64,000 nt of DNA, from positions 2,881,001-2,945,000 of the forward strand of contig NZ_CP007031.1 in the NCBI RefSeq assembly GCF_000224005.2, written 5' to 3'. The number at the start of each line of letters is the position of its first letter. Position 1 is the stretch's first letter. Under the pieces are notes generated by a model. It worked only from the letters and a program-made list of their open reading frames with translations. It did no database searches and was not told the DNA's origin. Below are positions 1 to 9,096 of this stretch, one piece after another. The position numbers and the translations under genes were made by a program. Source of the DNA: Marichromatium purpuratum 984 (GTDB lineage Bacteria > Pseudomonadota > Gammaproteobacteria > Chromatiales > Chromatiaceae).

Positions 1-1222
1 GGCGCCAGTCCTCCCAATGGGCGATGTCGCCGGTCGCCGGCAGGCGACCGAGCAGCCACATCATCATCCCCGAGAGGGTGTGATAACGCCCGCGCTCCTC
101 CTCGGGCACGGTGCGCAGCCCCAGTCGGTCCTTGAGTTCGACCACCGGGATCAGACCATCGAGCAGCCAGGAGCCGTCCTCGCGCTCCACCGCCCAGGCA
201 TCGTCCTCGTCACCGAGTGCGTGGAACTCACCGGCGACCGACTCGAGCAGGTCGTGCAGGGTCACCATGCCCTGCACCTCGCCGTATTCGTCGACCACGA
301 AGGCCAGATGGGTGCCGCAATCGCGGAACTGGCCGAGCAGCTCCATGGCATTGAGCGACTCGGGGACATAGAGCGGCTCCTGCAGGTCGCGGGTGAGGTC
401 GATCGCGCCTCCCGCGAGTTGCTGGACGAACAGCTGTCTGGCGCCGATCACCCCGAGCACGTCACCGAAACCGCCGCGACAGACCGGGAAGCGCGAGTGC
501 CCGGCCTGTGCCACGCGCGCCAGGTTCTCATCGAGCGGGCGCTCCAGATCGAGCAACACCAGCTCCGAGCGCGGGGTCATCAGCGAGCTGATCGGCCGAT
601 CGTCGAGGCGGAAGACGTTGCGCACCATCTCGTGCTCGACCTTCTCGATGGTGCCCGCCTGCGAGCCTTCTTCGAGCAGTGCCTGGATCTCGTCCTCGGT
701 CACCGTCGGCGAGGCCAGCTCGCGCTGGCCGAGCAGACGCAGGGTCAGCGCGGTCGAGCGCGAGAGCATGAACACGAACGGACGCGAGGCGCTGGCCAAC
801 AGGTTCATCGGCCGCGCCACCAGGCGCGCGATGCCCTCGGGATCAAGCTGACCGATGCGCTTGGGCACCAGCTCGCCGATCACGATCGAGACATAGGTGA
901 TCACCATCACTACCAGTACGGTGGCGCCGACCTCGCTACTCGCCTGCTCGACCCCGAGCGTCTGCAGCCAGGCGGCGAGCGGCCCGGCCAGCGCCGCCTC
1001 GCCGACGATGCCGTTGAGGAGGCCGATCGAGGTGATGCCAATCTGGATGGTGGAGAGGAAGCGGGTGGGATCCTCGCCGATCTCGATGGCGACCTGGGCG
1101 GCGCGGTCGCCATCCCCGGCGAGGCGCGCGAGCCGTGCGCGCCGCGCCGTCACCAGCGCGATCTCGGACATGGCAAAGACGCCGTTGAGCAGGATCAGGG
1201 CGGTCAGCAGTAACAGTTCCAT
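1..1222 (-). CDS. CNNM/CorC-HlyC family membrane protein, 3' end cut off by window edge
   Basis: About 407 residues are visible, starting MELLLLTALILLNGVFAMSE; the C-terminus lies outside the window. Residues 1 to about 190 are a hydrophobic CNNM (DUF21) domain with several membrane segments. A cytoplasmic CBS pair follows, recognisable by MTPRSELVLLDLE and later by FVVDEYGEVQGMVTLHDLLE. The last part, rich in acidic residues and containing DGSWLLDGLIPVVELKDRLG, is the start of a CorC_HlyC domain. Proteins of this family are linked to magnesium/cobalt efflux or membrane ion homeostasis; the old name 'hemolysin' is misleading. The start is the ATG at 1220-1222. No stop is seen before base 1, so the gene is partial at the edge and not broken. 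The family is certain; the transported ion is unknown. Confidence 0.9.
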   Translation of the reverse strand, partial: MELLLLTALILLNGVFAMSEIALVTARRARLARLAGDGDRAAQVAIEIGEDPTRFLSTIQIGITSIGLLNGIVGEAALAGPLAAWLQTLGVEQASSEVGATVLVVMVITYVSIVIGELVPKRIGQLDPEGIARLVARPMNLLASASRPFVFMLSRSTALTLRLLGQRELASPTVTEDEIQALLEEGSQAGTIEKVEHEMVRNVFRLDDRPISSLMTPRSELVLLDLERPLDENLARVAQAGHSRFPVCRGGFGDVLGVIGARQLFVQQLAGGAIDLTRDLQEPLYVPESLNAMELLGQFRDCGTHLAFVVDEYGEVQGMVTLHDLLESVAGEFHALGDEDDAWAVEREDGSWLLDGLIPVVELKDRLGLRTVPEEERGRYHTLSGMMMWLLGRLPATGDIAHWEDWR

Positions 1223-1568
1223 GAGGCCTCGGACGGACGGGATGAGGGCATCCGAGCGTTCGCGCGCGGCGCGGTCGATCTGGATGCATGACACGGACGG
1301 ATCGGGGGAGTCGGGTCGTGCCGCGCGACGGGCCGGTGGGCGCGGCCCCGACACCCGCTGACGGGTGCGGCGCTCGGATGGTGACGCATCGGCGGGCGCC
1401 GGATACGGGGGACGATGATCATGACACGAGGACTCGCCTCGCTCGGCTCCTGACGCGATGATGACGCACCCAATCATCGCCCAAGCCCCATCGCTTGTCA
1501 CCCACACCCCATCGCGCCGAGGCCCTGGGGCATAATGATGCGTTGACCAACCCGGCACGCCCCACCCC
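1223..1568. other. Intergenic region between divergent corC-like gene and rep
   Basis: About 346 bases separate the two divergent genes. No convincing small gene was found. A CATAAT hexamer at 1531-1536 is a possible -10 element for rep, but no good -35 hexamer stands 16-18 bases upstream, so this is weak. The rest is GC-rich and holds nothing recognised. Confidence 0.4.
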
Positions 1569-3572
1569 ATGAGCGGACTCAATCCCCGACAGCGTCAGGC
1601 CGTGCGCTATACCGACGGCCCCCTGCTGGTGCTCGCCGGCGCCGGCTCCGGCAAGACCCGGGTGATCACCCGCAAGATCGCCCATCTGATCGACCACGGC
1701 GGCCTCAAGCCACGCCACATCCGCGCCGTCACCTTCACCAACAAGGCCGCGCGCGAGATGCGCGCGCGCATCGGCCAGCAGCTCCAGGGCACCGACACCC
1801 GCGGCCTGGCGATCTCGACCTTCCACACCCTCGGACTCGAGATCCTGCGTCGTGATCCCGAGCCGGCCGGACTGCGCCCCGGCTTCTCGCTGCTCGACGC
1901 CCAGGACGTCGAGTCGATGCTCAAGGAGCACCTGCGCCAGTCACGCGCGCCCGACAGCATCGCCCCGGGCGCGCTGCAGCAACGCATCTCGCGGTGGAAG
2001 AACGACACCATCGGTCCGGCCGAGGCGCTGAGCCGCGCCGAGGACGCCTTCGAGGCCGAGCTGGCCGGACTCTATGCCGACTACGAGCGCAGCCTGCGCG
2101 CCTACAACGCGGTCGACTTCGACGACCTGATCCTCGCCCCGGCGCGGCTGCTCACCGAGTGCCAGCCGGTGCGCGAGGCCTGGCGCGCGCGCATCCGCTA
2201 CCTGCTGGTCGACGAGTACCAGGACACCAACGGCGCCCAGTACGAGCTGGTACGCCTGCTCGCCGGCCCCGAGGGCGCCTTCACCGTGGTCGGCGACGAC
2301 GACCAGTCGATCTACGCCTGGCGCGGCGCGCGCCCGGAGAACCTGGCGCGACTGCGCGAGGACTACCCGCAGCTCGAGATCATCATGCTCGAGCAGAACT
2401 ACCGCTCCAGCGCCGGTATCCTCGGGCTCGCCAACACCCTCATCGCCAACAACCCGCACGTGTTCGAGAAGCGGCTGTGGAGCGAACTCGGTCCCGGCGA
2501 GCCGGCGCGCGTGCTGCGCTGTCGCGACGAGCGCGACGAGGCCGAGCGGGTCACCGCCGAGATCCTCCATCTCCACCACGCCGAGCGCGTCGCCTTCGGC
2601 GACATCGCCATCCTCTATCGCGGCAACCACCAGGCGCGGTTGTTCGAGCAGGCGCTCAGGGTCCACGACATCCCCTACTTCCTCAGCGGCGGCACCTCCT
2701 TCTTCGCCCGCACCGAGGTCAAGGACGTGATGGCCTATCTGCGCCTGCTCGCCAACCCCGAGGACGACGCCGCGCTGCTGCGCGTGGTCAACACCCCGCG
2801 CCGCGAGATCGGCCCGAGCACCCTGGAGCGCCTCGCCGCCCATGCCCGCGCCGAGGGCACCAGCCTGTTCGCCGCCTGCGCCGACCCGGCCCTGGCCGAG
2901 CACCTCAACCCGCGCCAGCGCGACCGGCTCGGCGCCTTCACCGCACTGATCCGCGAACAGGCACGCGCCGCCGACGGCGACCCGCCGACGGCCCTGCGCA
3001 CCCTGGTCGAGCGTATCGACTATCCCACCTGGTTGCGCGAGAACGCCTCCAGCCAGCAGGTCGCCGAGCGCCGCTACGAGAACGTCGAGGACCTGCTGAA
3101 ATGGCTCGGCAGCCTGCACCGCGACACCAAGCGCAGACGCGGACTGGGCGACCTGGTCGCCCATCTCACCCTGCTCGACGTGCTCGAACGCCAGGACGAG
3201 GAGGAAGGCGGCGAGCGGGTCTCACTGATGACCCTGCACGCGGCCAAGGGGTTGGAGTTCCCTCACGTCTTTCTGGTCGGCATGGAGGAGGAGCTGTTGC
3301 CGCACCGCACCAGCATCGAGGAGGACACCATCGAGGAGGAGCGCCGCCTGGCCTATGTCGGCATCACCCGCGCCCAGCGCGGCCTCACCTTCACCCTGGC
3401 GCGCCGCCGCCGGCGCTACGGCGAGTGGGTGCGCAGCGAACCCAGCCGCTTCCTCGGCGAACTGCCCGAGGACGAGCTGATCTGGGAGGGCGGCCCCAAG
3501 TCCGACCCCGAGCGCAGCAAGGCCCGCGGCCGCAGCCATCTCGACATGCTCAAGGACATGCTCGGGTCGTAG
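1569..3572 (+). CDS. rep: ATP-dependent DNA helicase Rep (UvrD/Rep, SF1A)
   Basis: This 667-residue protein is close to the usual Rep length of about 670. It is a 3'-5' DNA helicase that helps replication forks pass protein roadblocks and restart. The Q motif is LNPRQRQAV (residues 4-12), Walker A is AGAGSGKT (23-30), motif II is DEYQDTN, and motif III is QSIYAWRGA. Near the C-terminus stand VSLMTLHAAKGLEFPHVF (motif V region) and RRLAYVGITRAQ (motif VI). The start ATG at 1569 places the Q motif at the expected distance from the N-terminus. The gene is monocistronic as far as can be seen, with a repeat element just after it. Length, DEYQDTN and the short C-terminus favour Rep over UvrD or PcrA. 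Confidence 0.93.
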   Translation: MSGLNPRQRQAVRYTDGPLLVLAGAGSGKTRVITRKIAHLIDHGGLKPRHIRAVTFTNKAAREMRARIGQQLQGTDTRGLAISTFHTLGLEILRRDPEPAGLRPGFSLLDAQDVESMLKEHLRQSRAPDSIAPGALQQRISRWKNDTIGPAEALSRAEDAFEAELAGLYADYERSLRAYNAVDFDDLILAPARLLTECQPVREAWRARIRYLLVDEYQDTNGAQYELVRLLAGPEGAFTVVGDDDQSIYAWRGARPENLARLREDYPQLEIIMLEQNYRSSAGILGLANTLIANNPHVFEKRLWSELGPGEPARVLRCRDERDEAERVTAEILHLHHAERVAFGDIAILYRGNHQARLFEQALRVHDIPYFLSGGTSFFARTEVKDVMAYLRLLANPEDDAALLRVVNTPRREIGPSTLERLAAHARAEGTSLFAACADPALAEHLNPRQRDRLGAFTALIREQARAADGDPPTALRTLVERIDYPTWLRENASSQQVAERRYENVEDLLKWLGSLHRDTKRRRGLGDLVAHLTLLDVLERQDEEEGGERVSLMTLHAAKGLEFPHVFLVGMEEELLPHRTSIEEDTIEEERRLAYVGITRAQRGLTFTLARRRRRYGEWVRSEPSRFLGELPEDELIWEGGPKSDPERSKARGRSHLDMLKDMLGS

Positions 3573-3576
3573 CGCG

Positions 3577-3823
3577 CCAGCGACCAGGCGTCAGCCGTCA
3601 GCCGTCAGCCGTCAGCCGCCAGTGGGTGCGGGCAGCGGGCGGTGGTACGGGACCGTCAGGGTTGCGTGGGCGACGGGCGGTGGCTGGTCGTGAACCGCAA
3701 AGCCGCGAAGCACGCAAAGTGAATGATGTGTGGTGTCGGCGTGAGGCCACAGAGGGCGCGGGCCCACACCGCCGTCGGGTGATCGCGCCCACTGGCGGCT
3801 GATCGCTGGCGGCTGGTCGCTGG
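3577..3823. repeat. MITE-like intergenic element with inverted ends
   Basis: The left end has CCAGCGACCA (3577-3586), four tandem copies of GTCAGCC (3590-3617) and GCCGCCAGTGGG (3615-3626). The right end carries the same two blocks inverted: CCCACTGGCGGC (3788-3799) and TGGTCGCTGG (3814-3823). The centre contains a CGCAAAG-type motif (around 3691-3720). There is no coding capacity. Related blocks recur at 12187-12376, so this looks like a dispersed non-autonomous element. It fills most of the gap between rep and the tRNA gene. Confidence 0.6.
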
Positions 3824-3839
3824 TCGACGGCGGCGCCCT

Positions 3840-3868
3840 TTGACGAACGCGGGCAGATTCGTCATAAT
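3840..3868 (+). promoter_or_regulatory. Sigma-70 promoter for tRNA-Arg
   Basis: TTGACG (3840-3845) and CATAAT (3863-3868) are separated by exactly 17 bases. Transcription would begin around 3875, about 35 bases before the tRNA. Both hexamers are near consensus in otherwise GC-rich DNA, and position and strand fit the tRNA gene. Confidence 0.75.
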
Positions 3869-3909
3869 CGTTCTTCCGATAGAGCCTCTGTGTCTATCGT
3901 ATCCCCCAC

Positions 3910-3986
3910 GCGCTCGTAGCTCAGTTGGATAGAGTACAGCCCTCCGAAGGCTGGGGTCGCAGGTTCGAATCCTGCCGGGCGCGCCA
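3910..3986 (+). tRNA. tRNA-Arg, anticodon CCG
   Basis: This 77-nt cloverleaf has the acceptor stem GCGCTCG paired with CGGGCGC, with one T-G pair. The D-arm contains AGCTCAGTTGGATAGAG. The anticodon stem CAGCC/GGCTG encloses the loop CTCCGAA, giving anticodon CCG, which reads CGG arginine codons. The T-loop is TTCGAAT, and the CCA end (3984-3986) is encoded. A sigma-70 promoter lies directly upstream. The convergent regulator gene ends 12 bases after the tRNA. Confidence 0.97.
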
Positions 3987-3998
3987 ACTCCCTCTCCC

Positions 3999-6155
3999 CT
4001 ACTCCAGCTCCTCGCTTGCCGTTGCGGCCATGATGCGGATCGCCTGGCAGACCTCGGGGATCGACGCCGGTGCGACCGGGCGACTGAACAGGAACCCCTG
4101 CACCTCGCTGCAGTGATGCGCGCGCAGCAGTTCGAGTTGCGAATGACGCTCCACCCCCTCAGCGGTCACTTCCAATCCCATGGTCTCGGCCATCGCCATC
4201 ACAGCCTGGGCAATGGCGGCATTATCGCGGTCACGCTCGATATCGACCAGGAAGGACTTGTCGATCTTCAAGCGACCGATCGGGAAGCGTCTCAGATAGC
4301 TCAGGCTCGAATAGCCGGTACCGAAGTCGTCGACGGCCAGCTGTACTCCGATGGTCTTGAGCGCGCGCAGGGTCGTCACCGTCTCGCGGGGCTGATTCAT
4401 CAACACCGTCTCGGTCAGTTCGAGTTCCAGCGAGGCCGGATCGAGCACGCTCTCGCGCAGCACCTGGGCGACACGCTCGGAAAAACCGCGCCGCGCGAAC
4501 TGGTTGGCCGAGACATTGATCGCCACCCGCTGGATGAACACCCCGTCGGCGCGCCAGCGCGCCAGCTGAAGACAGGCCTCGCGCAATACCCAGTCGCCGA
4601 TCTGCAGGATCAGTCCGCTCTCCTCGGCCACTGGGATGAAGAACTGCGGCGAGACCGCGCCAAGCTCCGGGTGCGTCCAACGCAGCAGCGCCTCGACCCC
4701 GCTGACCTCGCCGCTGTGCAGATCCACCTGCGGCTGGTAGTGCAGGGTGAACTCGTCCCTGGCGAGCGCCTGACGCAAGGCGTTCTCGATCCGCATCCGC
4801 TGGCGCATGTCGTCGTTCATGCTGACGTCGAACAAGCGATAGGTATTCTTGCCGGAACGCTTGGCCTGATACATCGCCAGGTCGCCGTTGCGCAGCAGGT
4901 CGGTCGCGTTCTGTGCATCCTGCGGAAACAGGGTGATGCCGATGCTCGGGGTCACCACCACGGTGGTGTCGTCGAGTTCGAGCGGCTCGCTCAGGTCACT
5001 CTGCAAACGACGCACCACCCGGATCGCACCGCGCACCCCACCGACATCGGGCAACAGCAGCGCGAACTCGTCGCCACCGAGCCGTGCCAGACACTGCTGG
5101 GCATCCGGATCGGCCTCGCAGGTCTTCGACCAGGTGACGCTCAGGCTTGCGGCGAGACGCTCGGCGATGGTCTTGAGCAGCAGATCACCGAGATGATGCC
5201 CCAGGGTGTCGTTGATCTGCTTGAAGTTGTCGAGATCGATGAACACCAGCGCACAGGCATGGCGGCGTCGGTGCATCACCGTCAACACCTGCTCGAGACG
5301 CTGCTGGAACAGCACCCGGTTGGGCAGTCCGGTGAGGGTGTCGAAGAAGGCGAGCCGATGGATGTGGGCCTGGGCCTCCTGCAGTGCGGTGATGTCCTGG
5401 ACCGCGCCATAGCAGCAGGCGCCGCCAGGCGTCATGGAGTGCGAGGGTTCGACGAACTGACGCAGATGGCGCACCTCGCCTGCGGTGGTCAACACCCGGT
5501 GGTGCAACTCGGCATCGCGATCACGATCCCCGAGATGCGCAAACCACTCGGTCACCGCGTCACGCTCATCGAGTGGCACCCGCTCGATCAGGGCCTCGAG
5601 GTCATTGGTCTCACTCGTGGACGGGCAATCGAGGATCTCGAGCGCCAACGCCGACCAGCGCATCTTCCCTTCGTTCGGCAGCCACTCCCAGTCGCCGATT
5701 CGCGCCATCCGTTGCGCGGCGCCGAGCCGACGCTCACTGAGCAGCAGCGCCTCGGTGGCCTCACCGGCGCGCACCATGTAGCGAATGCGATGCACGATCA
5801 CCGAGGCGATGATCGGCTTGACCGCGAAGTCGGTCGCCCCGGCCCGGTAGGCCCGTTCGATCGAGTGCTCGTCATCGAGACCGGTCATCATCAGGATGGG
5901 CAGATAGTCGCCTCCCGGGAGCGCACGCAACCGCGCGCAGGTCTCGAAACCATTGAGTCCCGGCATCATCACATCAAGCAGCACGATCTCGGGCAGTCCC
6001 TCGGTGGCCACCCAGGCGAGCGCCTGCGCGCCACTATCGACCTCGGCAACCGTCATGCCGCTCTGGTCCAGGGCCTCGGCGAGCAGATAGCGCGAGGGGG
6101 TGTCATCGTCGACGAGCAGCACGCGGATCGGAGAGGCGGCGAGATGTGGACGCAT
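3999..6155 (-). CDS. Response regulator with PAS, GGDEF and EAL domains (c-di-GMP turnover)
   Basis: The 718-residue protein begins with a receiver domain (residues 10-125): acidic pocket in LLVDDD, phospho-acceptor D61 in LLDVMMPG, and the lysine of VKP. A PAS-like segment follows (about 140-265). The GGDEF domain has the intact signature [10 protein letters not shown] but no RxxD inhibitory site just before it. The C-terminal EAL domain has intact [26 protein letters not shown] and AEGVE motifs. Both cyclase and phosphodiesterase activities are therefore possible; which dominates cannot be told from sequence. It is the last gene of a four-gene operon and starts 12 bases after the hybrid kinase, so that kinase is the likely phosphate donor. 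Confidence 0.9.
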   Translation of the reverse strand: MRPHLAASPIRVLLVDDDTPSRYLLAEALDQSGMTVAEVDSGAQALAWVATEGLPEIVLLDVMMPGLNGFETCARLRALPGGDYLPILMMTGLDDEHSIERAYRAGATDFAVKPIIASVIVHRIRYMVRAGEATEALLLSERRLGAAQRMARIGDWEWLPNEGKMRWSALALEILDCPSTSETNDLEALIERVPLDERDAVTEWFAHLGDRDRDAELHHRVLTTAGEVRHLRQFVEPSHSMTPGGACCYGAVQDITALQEAQAHIHRLAFFDTLTGLPNRVLFQQRLEQVLTVMHRRRHACALVFIDLDNFKQINDTLGHHLGDLLLKTIAERLAASLSVTWSKTCEADPDAQQCLARLGGDEFALLLPDVGGVRGAIRVVRRLQSDLSEPLELDDTTVVVTPSIGITLFPQDAQNATDLLRNGDLAMYQAKRSGKNTYRLFDVSMNDDMRQRMRIENALRQALARDEFTLHYQPQVDLHSGEVSGVEALLRWTHPELGAVSPQFFIPVAEESGLILQIGDWVLREACLQLARWRADGVFIQRVAINVSANQFARRGFSERVAQVLRESVLDPASLELELTETVLMNQPRETVTTLRALKTIGVQLAVDDFGTGYSSLSYLRRFPIGRLKIDKSFLVDIERDRDNAAIAQAVMAMAETMGLEVTAEGVERHSQLELLRAHHCSEVQGFLFSRPVAPASIPEVCQAIRIMAATASEELE

Positions 6156-6167
6156 CGGAAGATATCC

Positions 6168-8531
6168 TCAGGAGTCGCGCTGCAGCCGCTCGAGTGCGGC
6201 AACGAGTTCTTGGAACTGGACCTCGGCAGCCGCGAGAGTACCGCCCGCCTCATCCAGTGCGCCAGCACGGGCGAGCCGTTCGAGGACGCGACAGGTCGCG
6301 GCGAAACCGTGGGCGCCGAGATTGGCGCTACTCGACTTGAGGGTATGCGCAGTCAGCTGGACCACCTCGGCACTGCCGCTCTCCAACCCCTGGCGCAGCT
6401 CCGACATCAGTCTCGGCGCGCTGTCGAGATACAGGCCGATCACCTTGACCAGCGGATCGGGGCGACCACCGCGACGCAATGCCCGAATCGAGTCGAGTAC
6501 CGCCGGGTCGAGCAGTGCCGGCGTCTCATCGCCGCCCGCCACCTCGGGCGAGGTGGCGACGACCCAGGGAGCGATGCGTGCGGCAAGCTGGCGCTGGGAG
6601 AAGGGCTTGCTCAGATAACCGTTCATACCGGCCTCGTCACAGCGCTGCTCGATCCCCTTCTGCACGTTGGCGGTGAGTGCAATGATCGGGACCGGTGAGA
6701 CAGCCCCCTGCTCGCGCTCACATCGACGGATCGCCGCAGTGGCGCTGAACCCGTCCATCACCGGCATATGACAGTCCATCAGTATCAGATCGAACGCATC
6801 GTGCGCGAACGCCTTGACCGCTTCATCTCCATTATCGGCGATGGCGACCTCGAGTCCGAGGTCCTCGAGCATCAGCGTCGCCATCTCCTGGTTCACCGGA
6901 TTGTCCTCGACGAGCAGAACCCGGCCTCGTAGGGTCGAATCCGGTTCGGGTCCGAGTTCGGACTCGACCTGGTCGATATCCAGTGTACCGGGACAAACTC
7001 GACCACAGGCCTCGTCGAACCGCGCCTCGAGGGTAAAGGTGGCCCCTCGCCCCGGAACGCTGTCGACCCGGATATCACCCTCCATCATCCGCGCCAGCTG
7101 GCGACAGATCGCCAGCCCCAGCCCGGTGCCACCATAGTTGCGGGTGATCGAGCCGTCACCCTGGGCGAATGCCTCGAAGATCTCATCCTGCTGTATCGGA
7201 TCGATGCCGGGACCGGTATCGCTGACCGCCACGACCAGGATCAGTCCACCATGCGCGCGGCGCCGGATCATCGCGCGCACCCGGATCTCGCCGGCAGCGG
7301 TGAACTTGACCGCATTGCCGATCAGGTTCATCAGGATCTGACGCAACCGCGCGCCATCGCCATTGACCCGCGCCGGCAGGTCATCGGCCAGCTCGGTCTC
7401 GAGCCGCAGCCCCTGGATGCTCGCCGACTCGGCGAACAACAGCACCGTGCCCTCGATCAGTGCCCGCAGCTCGAAGTCGTAACGCTCCAGGCTCAACCGC
7501 CCGGCCTCGATCTTGGAGAAGTCGAGGATGTCGTTGATGATCTCGAGCAACGCCTCACCCGAGCGCTGGATGGTCTCGGCAAAGCGGATCTGACGAGCAT
7601 TCAACCCACTCTTGCGCAACAGCTCGGCCATGCCGAGCACCGCGTTCATCGGGGTGCGAATCTCGTGGCTCATGGTGGCAAGGAAGTCGCTCTTGGCCCG
7701 GCTCGCCGCCTCGGCGCGATCGCGTGCCTCGGCCAGCGCGGCCACGGTGCGCTCGAGTTCGCGGGTACGCGCATGCACCTGACGCTCGAGATCCTCCCGA
7801 TAGCTCTCAAGCCGGAGATCGCGCTGCTGGATCTGGTCGAGCATGTCGTTGAAGCCGTGGACCAGCGAACCGAGTTCGTCGCCACGCGACTCGCTCACCC
7901 GCACGCCGTAGTCGCGCGCGCTCGAGACCCGCTCCATCGCCCGGGTCAGCGAGAGGATCGGCGCCGAGACCAGCCGCTGCAGCCAGTGCGCCAGCAGCAG
8001 GGCGGCGACCACCGCCACGACCAGGGTAAGCGTGCTGATCGCCAGCGAGCGGTTGAGCGCCGCACGCACCCGCGCGGGGGTGTCGAGCAGATGGACATGG
8101 CCGATGACCTCGCCATCGATGACGATGGCGCGCACCACGTGCAGATGATCGGGCTCGATGCCGATGCCCGGATGTCCCTTGCCGTCAGGACCGTACTCGT
8201 CCGGCGGCAGGGGCTCGGCGCTCGGCGGGTAGCGCGCGAACAGCCCGCCGTCGAGATCGTAGACATAGGCCCCGAGCAGCTGCGGGCGATCGGCGAGCGC
8301 CGCCAGGGTCCGAGCCGCGGCCTCGGGATCATCGAAGGTCAGCGCCGCGGCGACGTTATAGGCGAGCATGCCACCCAGCGCATTGAGTTCATCGATGGCA
8401 CTGCGCTGCAGCACCTGACGCTGGTTGAGTCCGTGGCTCACCCCGGAGAGCAGCAATACCGCGACCGCCACCACCAGCATCAGCAGCATCAGCTTGTAGC
8501 GGATCGAGAGCTGCTCCAGCCAGTGTCTCAT
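6168..8531 (-). CDS. Hybrid sensor histidine kinase (CHASE8-like, HAMP, HisKA, HATPase, REC, Hpt)
   Basis: The protein has 787 residues. A membrane segment (about 12-32) is followed by a periplasmic domain (about 35-160) containing AYVYDLDGGLFARYP, which resembles the CHASE8 sensor of YfiN-type proteins. A second membrane segment (about 164-184) and a HAMP linker follow. The kinase core has the H-box SHEIRTPMN with H289, the N-box LMNLIGNAVKF, and G-boxes SDTGPGID and GGTGLGLAI. A receiver domain carries D586 in LILMDCHMP, and a terminal Hpt domain has H729 in TAHTLKSS. All phosphorelay residues are present. The YfiR-like gene ends one base upstream and the c-di-GMP regulator starts 12 bases downstream. 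By analogy with YfiR binding the YfiN periplasmic domain, the YfiR-like partner probably gates this kinase (inference). Confidence 0.9.
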   Translation of the reverse strand: MRHWLEQLSIRYKLMLLMLVVAVAVLLLSGVSHGLNQRQVLQRSAIDELNALGGMLAYNVAAALTFDDPEAAARTLAALADRPQLLGAYVYDLDGGLFARYPPSAEPLPPDEYGPDGKGHPGIGIEPDHLHVVRAIVIDGEVIGHVHLLDTPARVRAALNRSLAISTLTLVVAVVAALLLAHWLQRLVSAPILSLTRAMERVSSARDYGVRVSESRGDELGSLVHGFNDMLDQIQQRDLRLESYREDLERQVHARTRELERTVAALAEARDRAEAASRAKSDFLATMSHEIRTPMNAVLGMAELLRKSGLNARQIRFAETIQRSGEALLEIINDILDFSKIEAGRLSLERYDFELRALIEGTVLLFAESASIQGLRLETELADDLPARVNGDGARLRQILMNLIGNAVKFTAAGEIRVRAMIRRRAHGGLILVVAVSDTGPGIDPIQQDEIFEAFAQGDGSITRNYGGTGLGLAICRQLARMMEGDIRVDSVPGRGATFTLEARFDEACGRVCPGTLDIDQVESELGPEPDSTLRGRVLLVEDNPVNQEMATLMLEDLGLEVAIADNGDEAVKAFAHDAFDLILMDCHMPVMDGFSATAAIRRCEREQGAVSPVPIIALTANVQKGIEQRCDEAGMNGYLSKPFSQRQLAARIAPWVVATSPEVAGGDETPALLDPAVLDSIRALRRGGRPDPLVKVIGLYLDSAPRLMSELRQGLESGSAEVVQLTAHTLKSSSANLGAHGFAATCRVLERLARAGALDEAGGTLAAAEVQFQELVAALERLQRDS

Positions 8532-8532
8532 C

Positions 8533-9096
8533 TCAGTCCCTCACCACGTCGACGGCCAGTTTCAGCAGCTGCGAGCTGATCCCCAGTCCCGCGGCCCGGG
8601 CACTGGCGGCATTGATCTCGAAGCGCAGCCTGCGCTCAACGCGCACGAAGCGCACCATGCCGCCGGCGGCGACAAACTCGGGGATCTCGCTCACCGTGAG
8701 CACCGGCCGTCCGGCAAGCGATCTCAGCACCGCGGCAAGAAAGGGACGCTCGGAGTCGGCGACATAGACGATGTGACAGCTCTCGAGCGACTCGCCACGC
8801 GAACGACGCACGACCGTCATCAGTCTCCCCTGGACCTGCTTGCCGGTCAGCGCTTCCAATGCCTGGATCGACTCGCTGCGTCCATAGACGCACAGCTGCA
8901 GGGACTCGGCGCGGGGTGGCCAATGGATGAACTTGGAGAAATTGTAGAGATAGGCAGCCATCAACTCGCCCTCCTCGACGCCGGCGCATACCGCAGTGCC
9001 ATAGAGCAGCGTCGAGACCAGCAGCACCCCAGCGCGCCGCCGCATACGTCGAGCCACGCGCCGAGAGCGCTCAGAACTCGAGACGAACCGAGGCAT
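8533..9096 (-). CDS. YfiR-like periplasmic protein (DUF4154)
   Basis: This 187-residue protein has an arginine-rich N-terminus, a hydrophobic export signal (GVLLVSTLLYGTAVCA) and a mature domain starting EEGELMAAYLYNFSKFIHWP. That start and the end INAASARAAGLGISSQLLKLA are typical of the YfiR/DUF4154 family. YfiR is a periplasmic repressor of the membrane cyclase YfiN in Pseudomonas. The ATG at 9094-9096 overlaps the receptor gene by 26 bases; a later in-frame ATG at residue 18 (near 9045) is an alternative start with a more usual signal peptide. It sits between the TonB-dependent receptor and the hybrid kinase, which suggests it relays an envelope signal to that kinase. Partner and ligand are inferred from gene order. 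Confidence 0.8.
   Translation of the reverse strand: MPRFVSSSERSRRVARRMRRRAGVLLVSTLLYGTAVCAGVEEGELMAAYLYNFSKFIHWPPRAESLQLCVYGRSESIQALEALTGKQVQGRLMTVVRRSRGESLESCHIVYVADSERPFLAAVLRSLAGRPVLTVSEIPEFVAAGGMVRFVRVERRLRFEINAASARAAGLGISSQLLKLAVDVVRD

Noticed and set aside
4113-6698. An 861-codon plus-strand frame opposite the GGDEF/EAL and kinase genes
   Set aside because: Shadow frame; the minus-strand products have all catalytic motifs.
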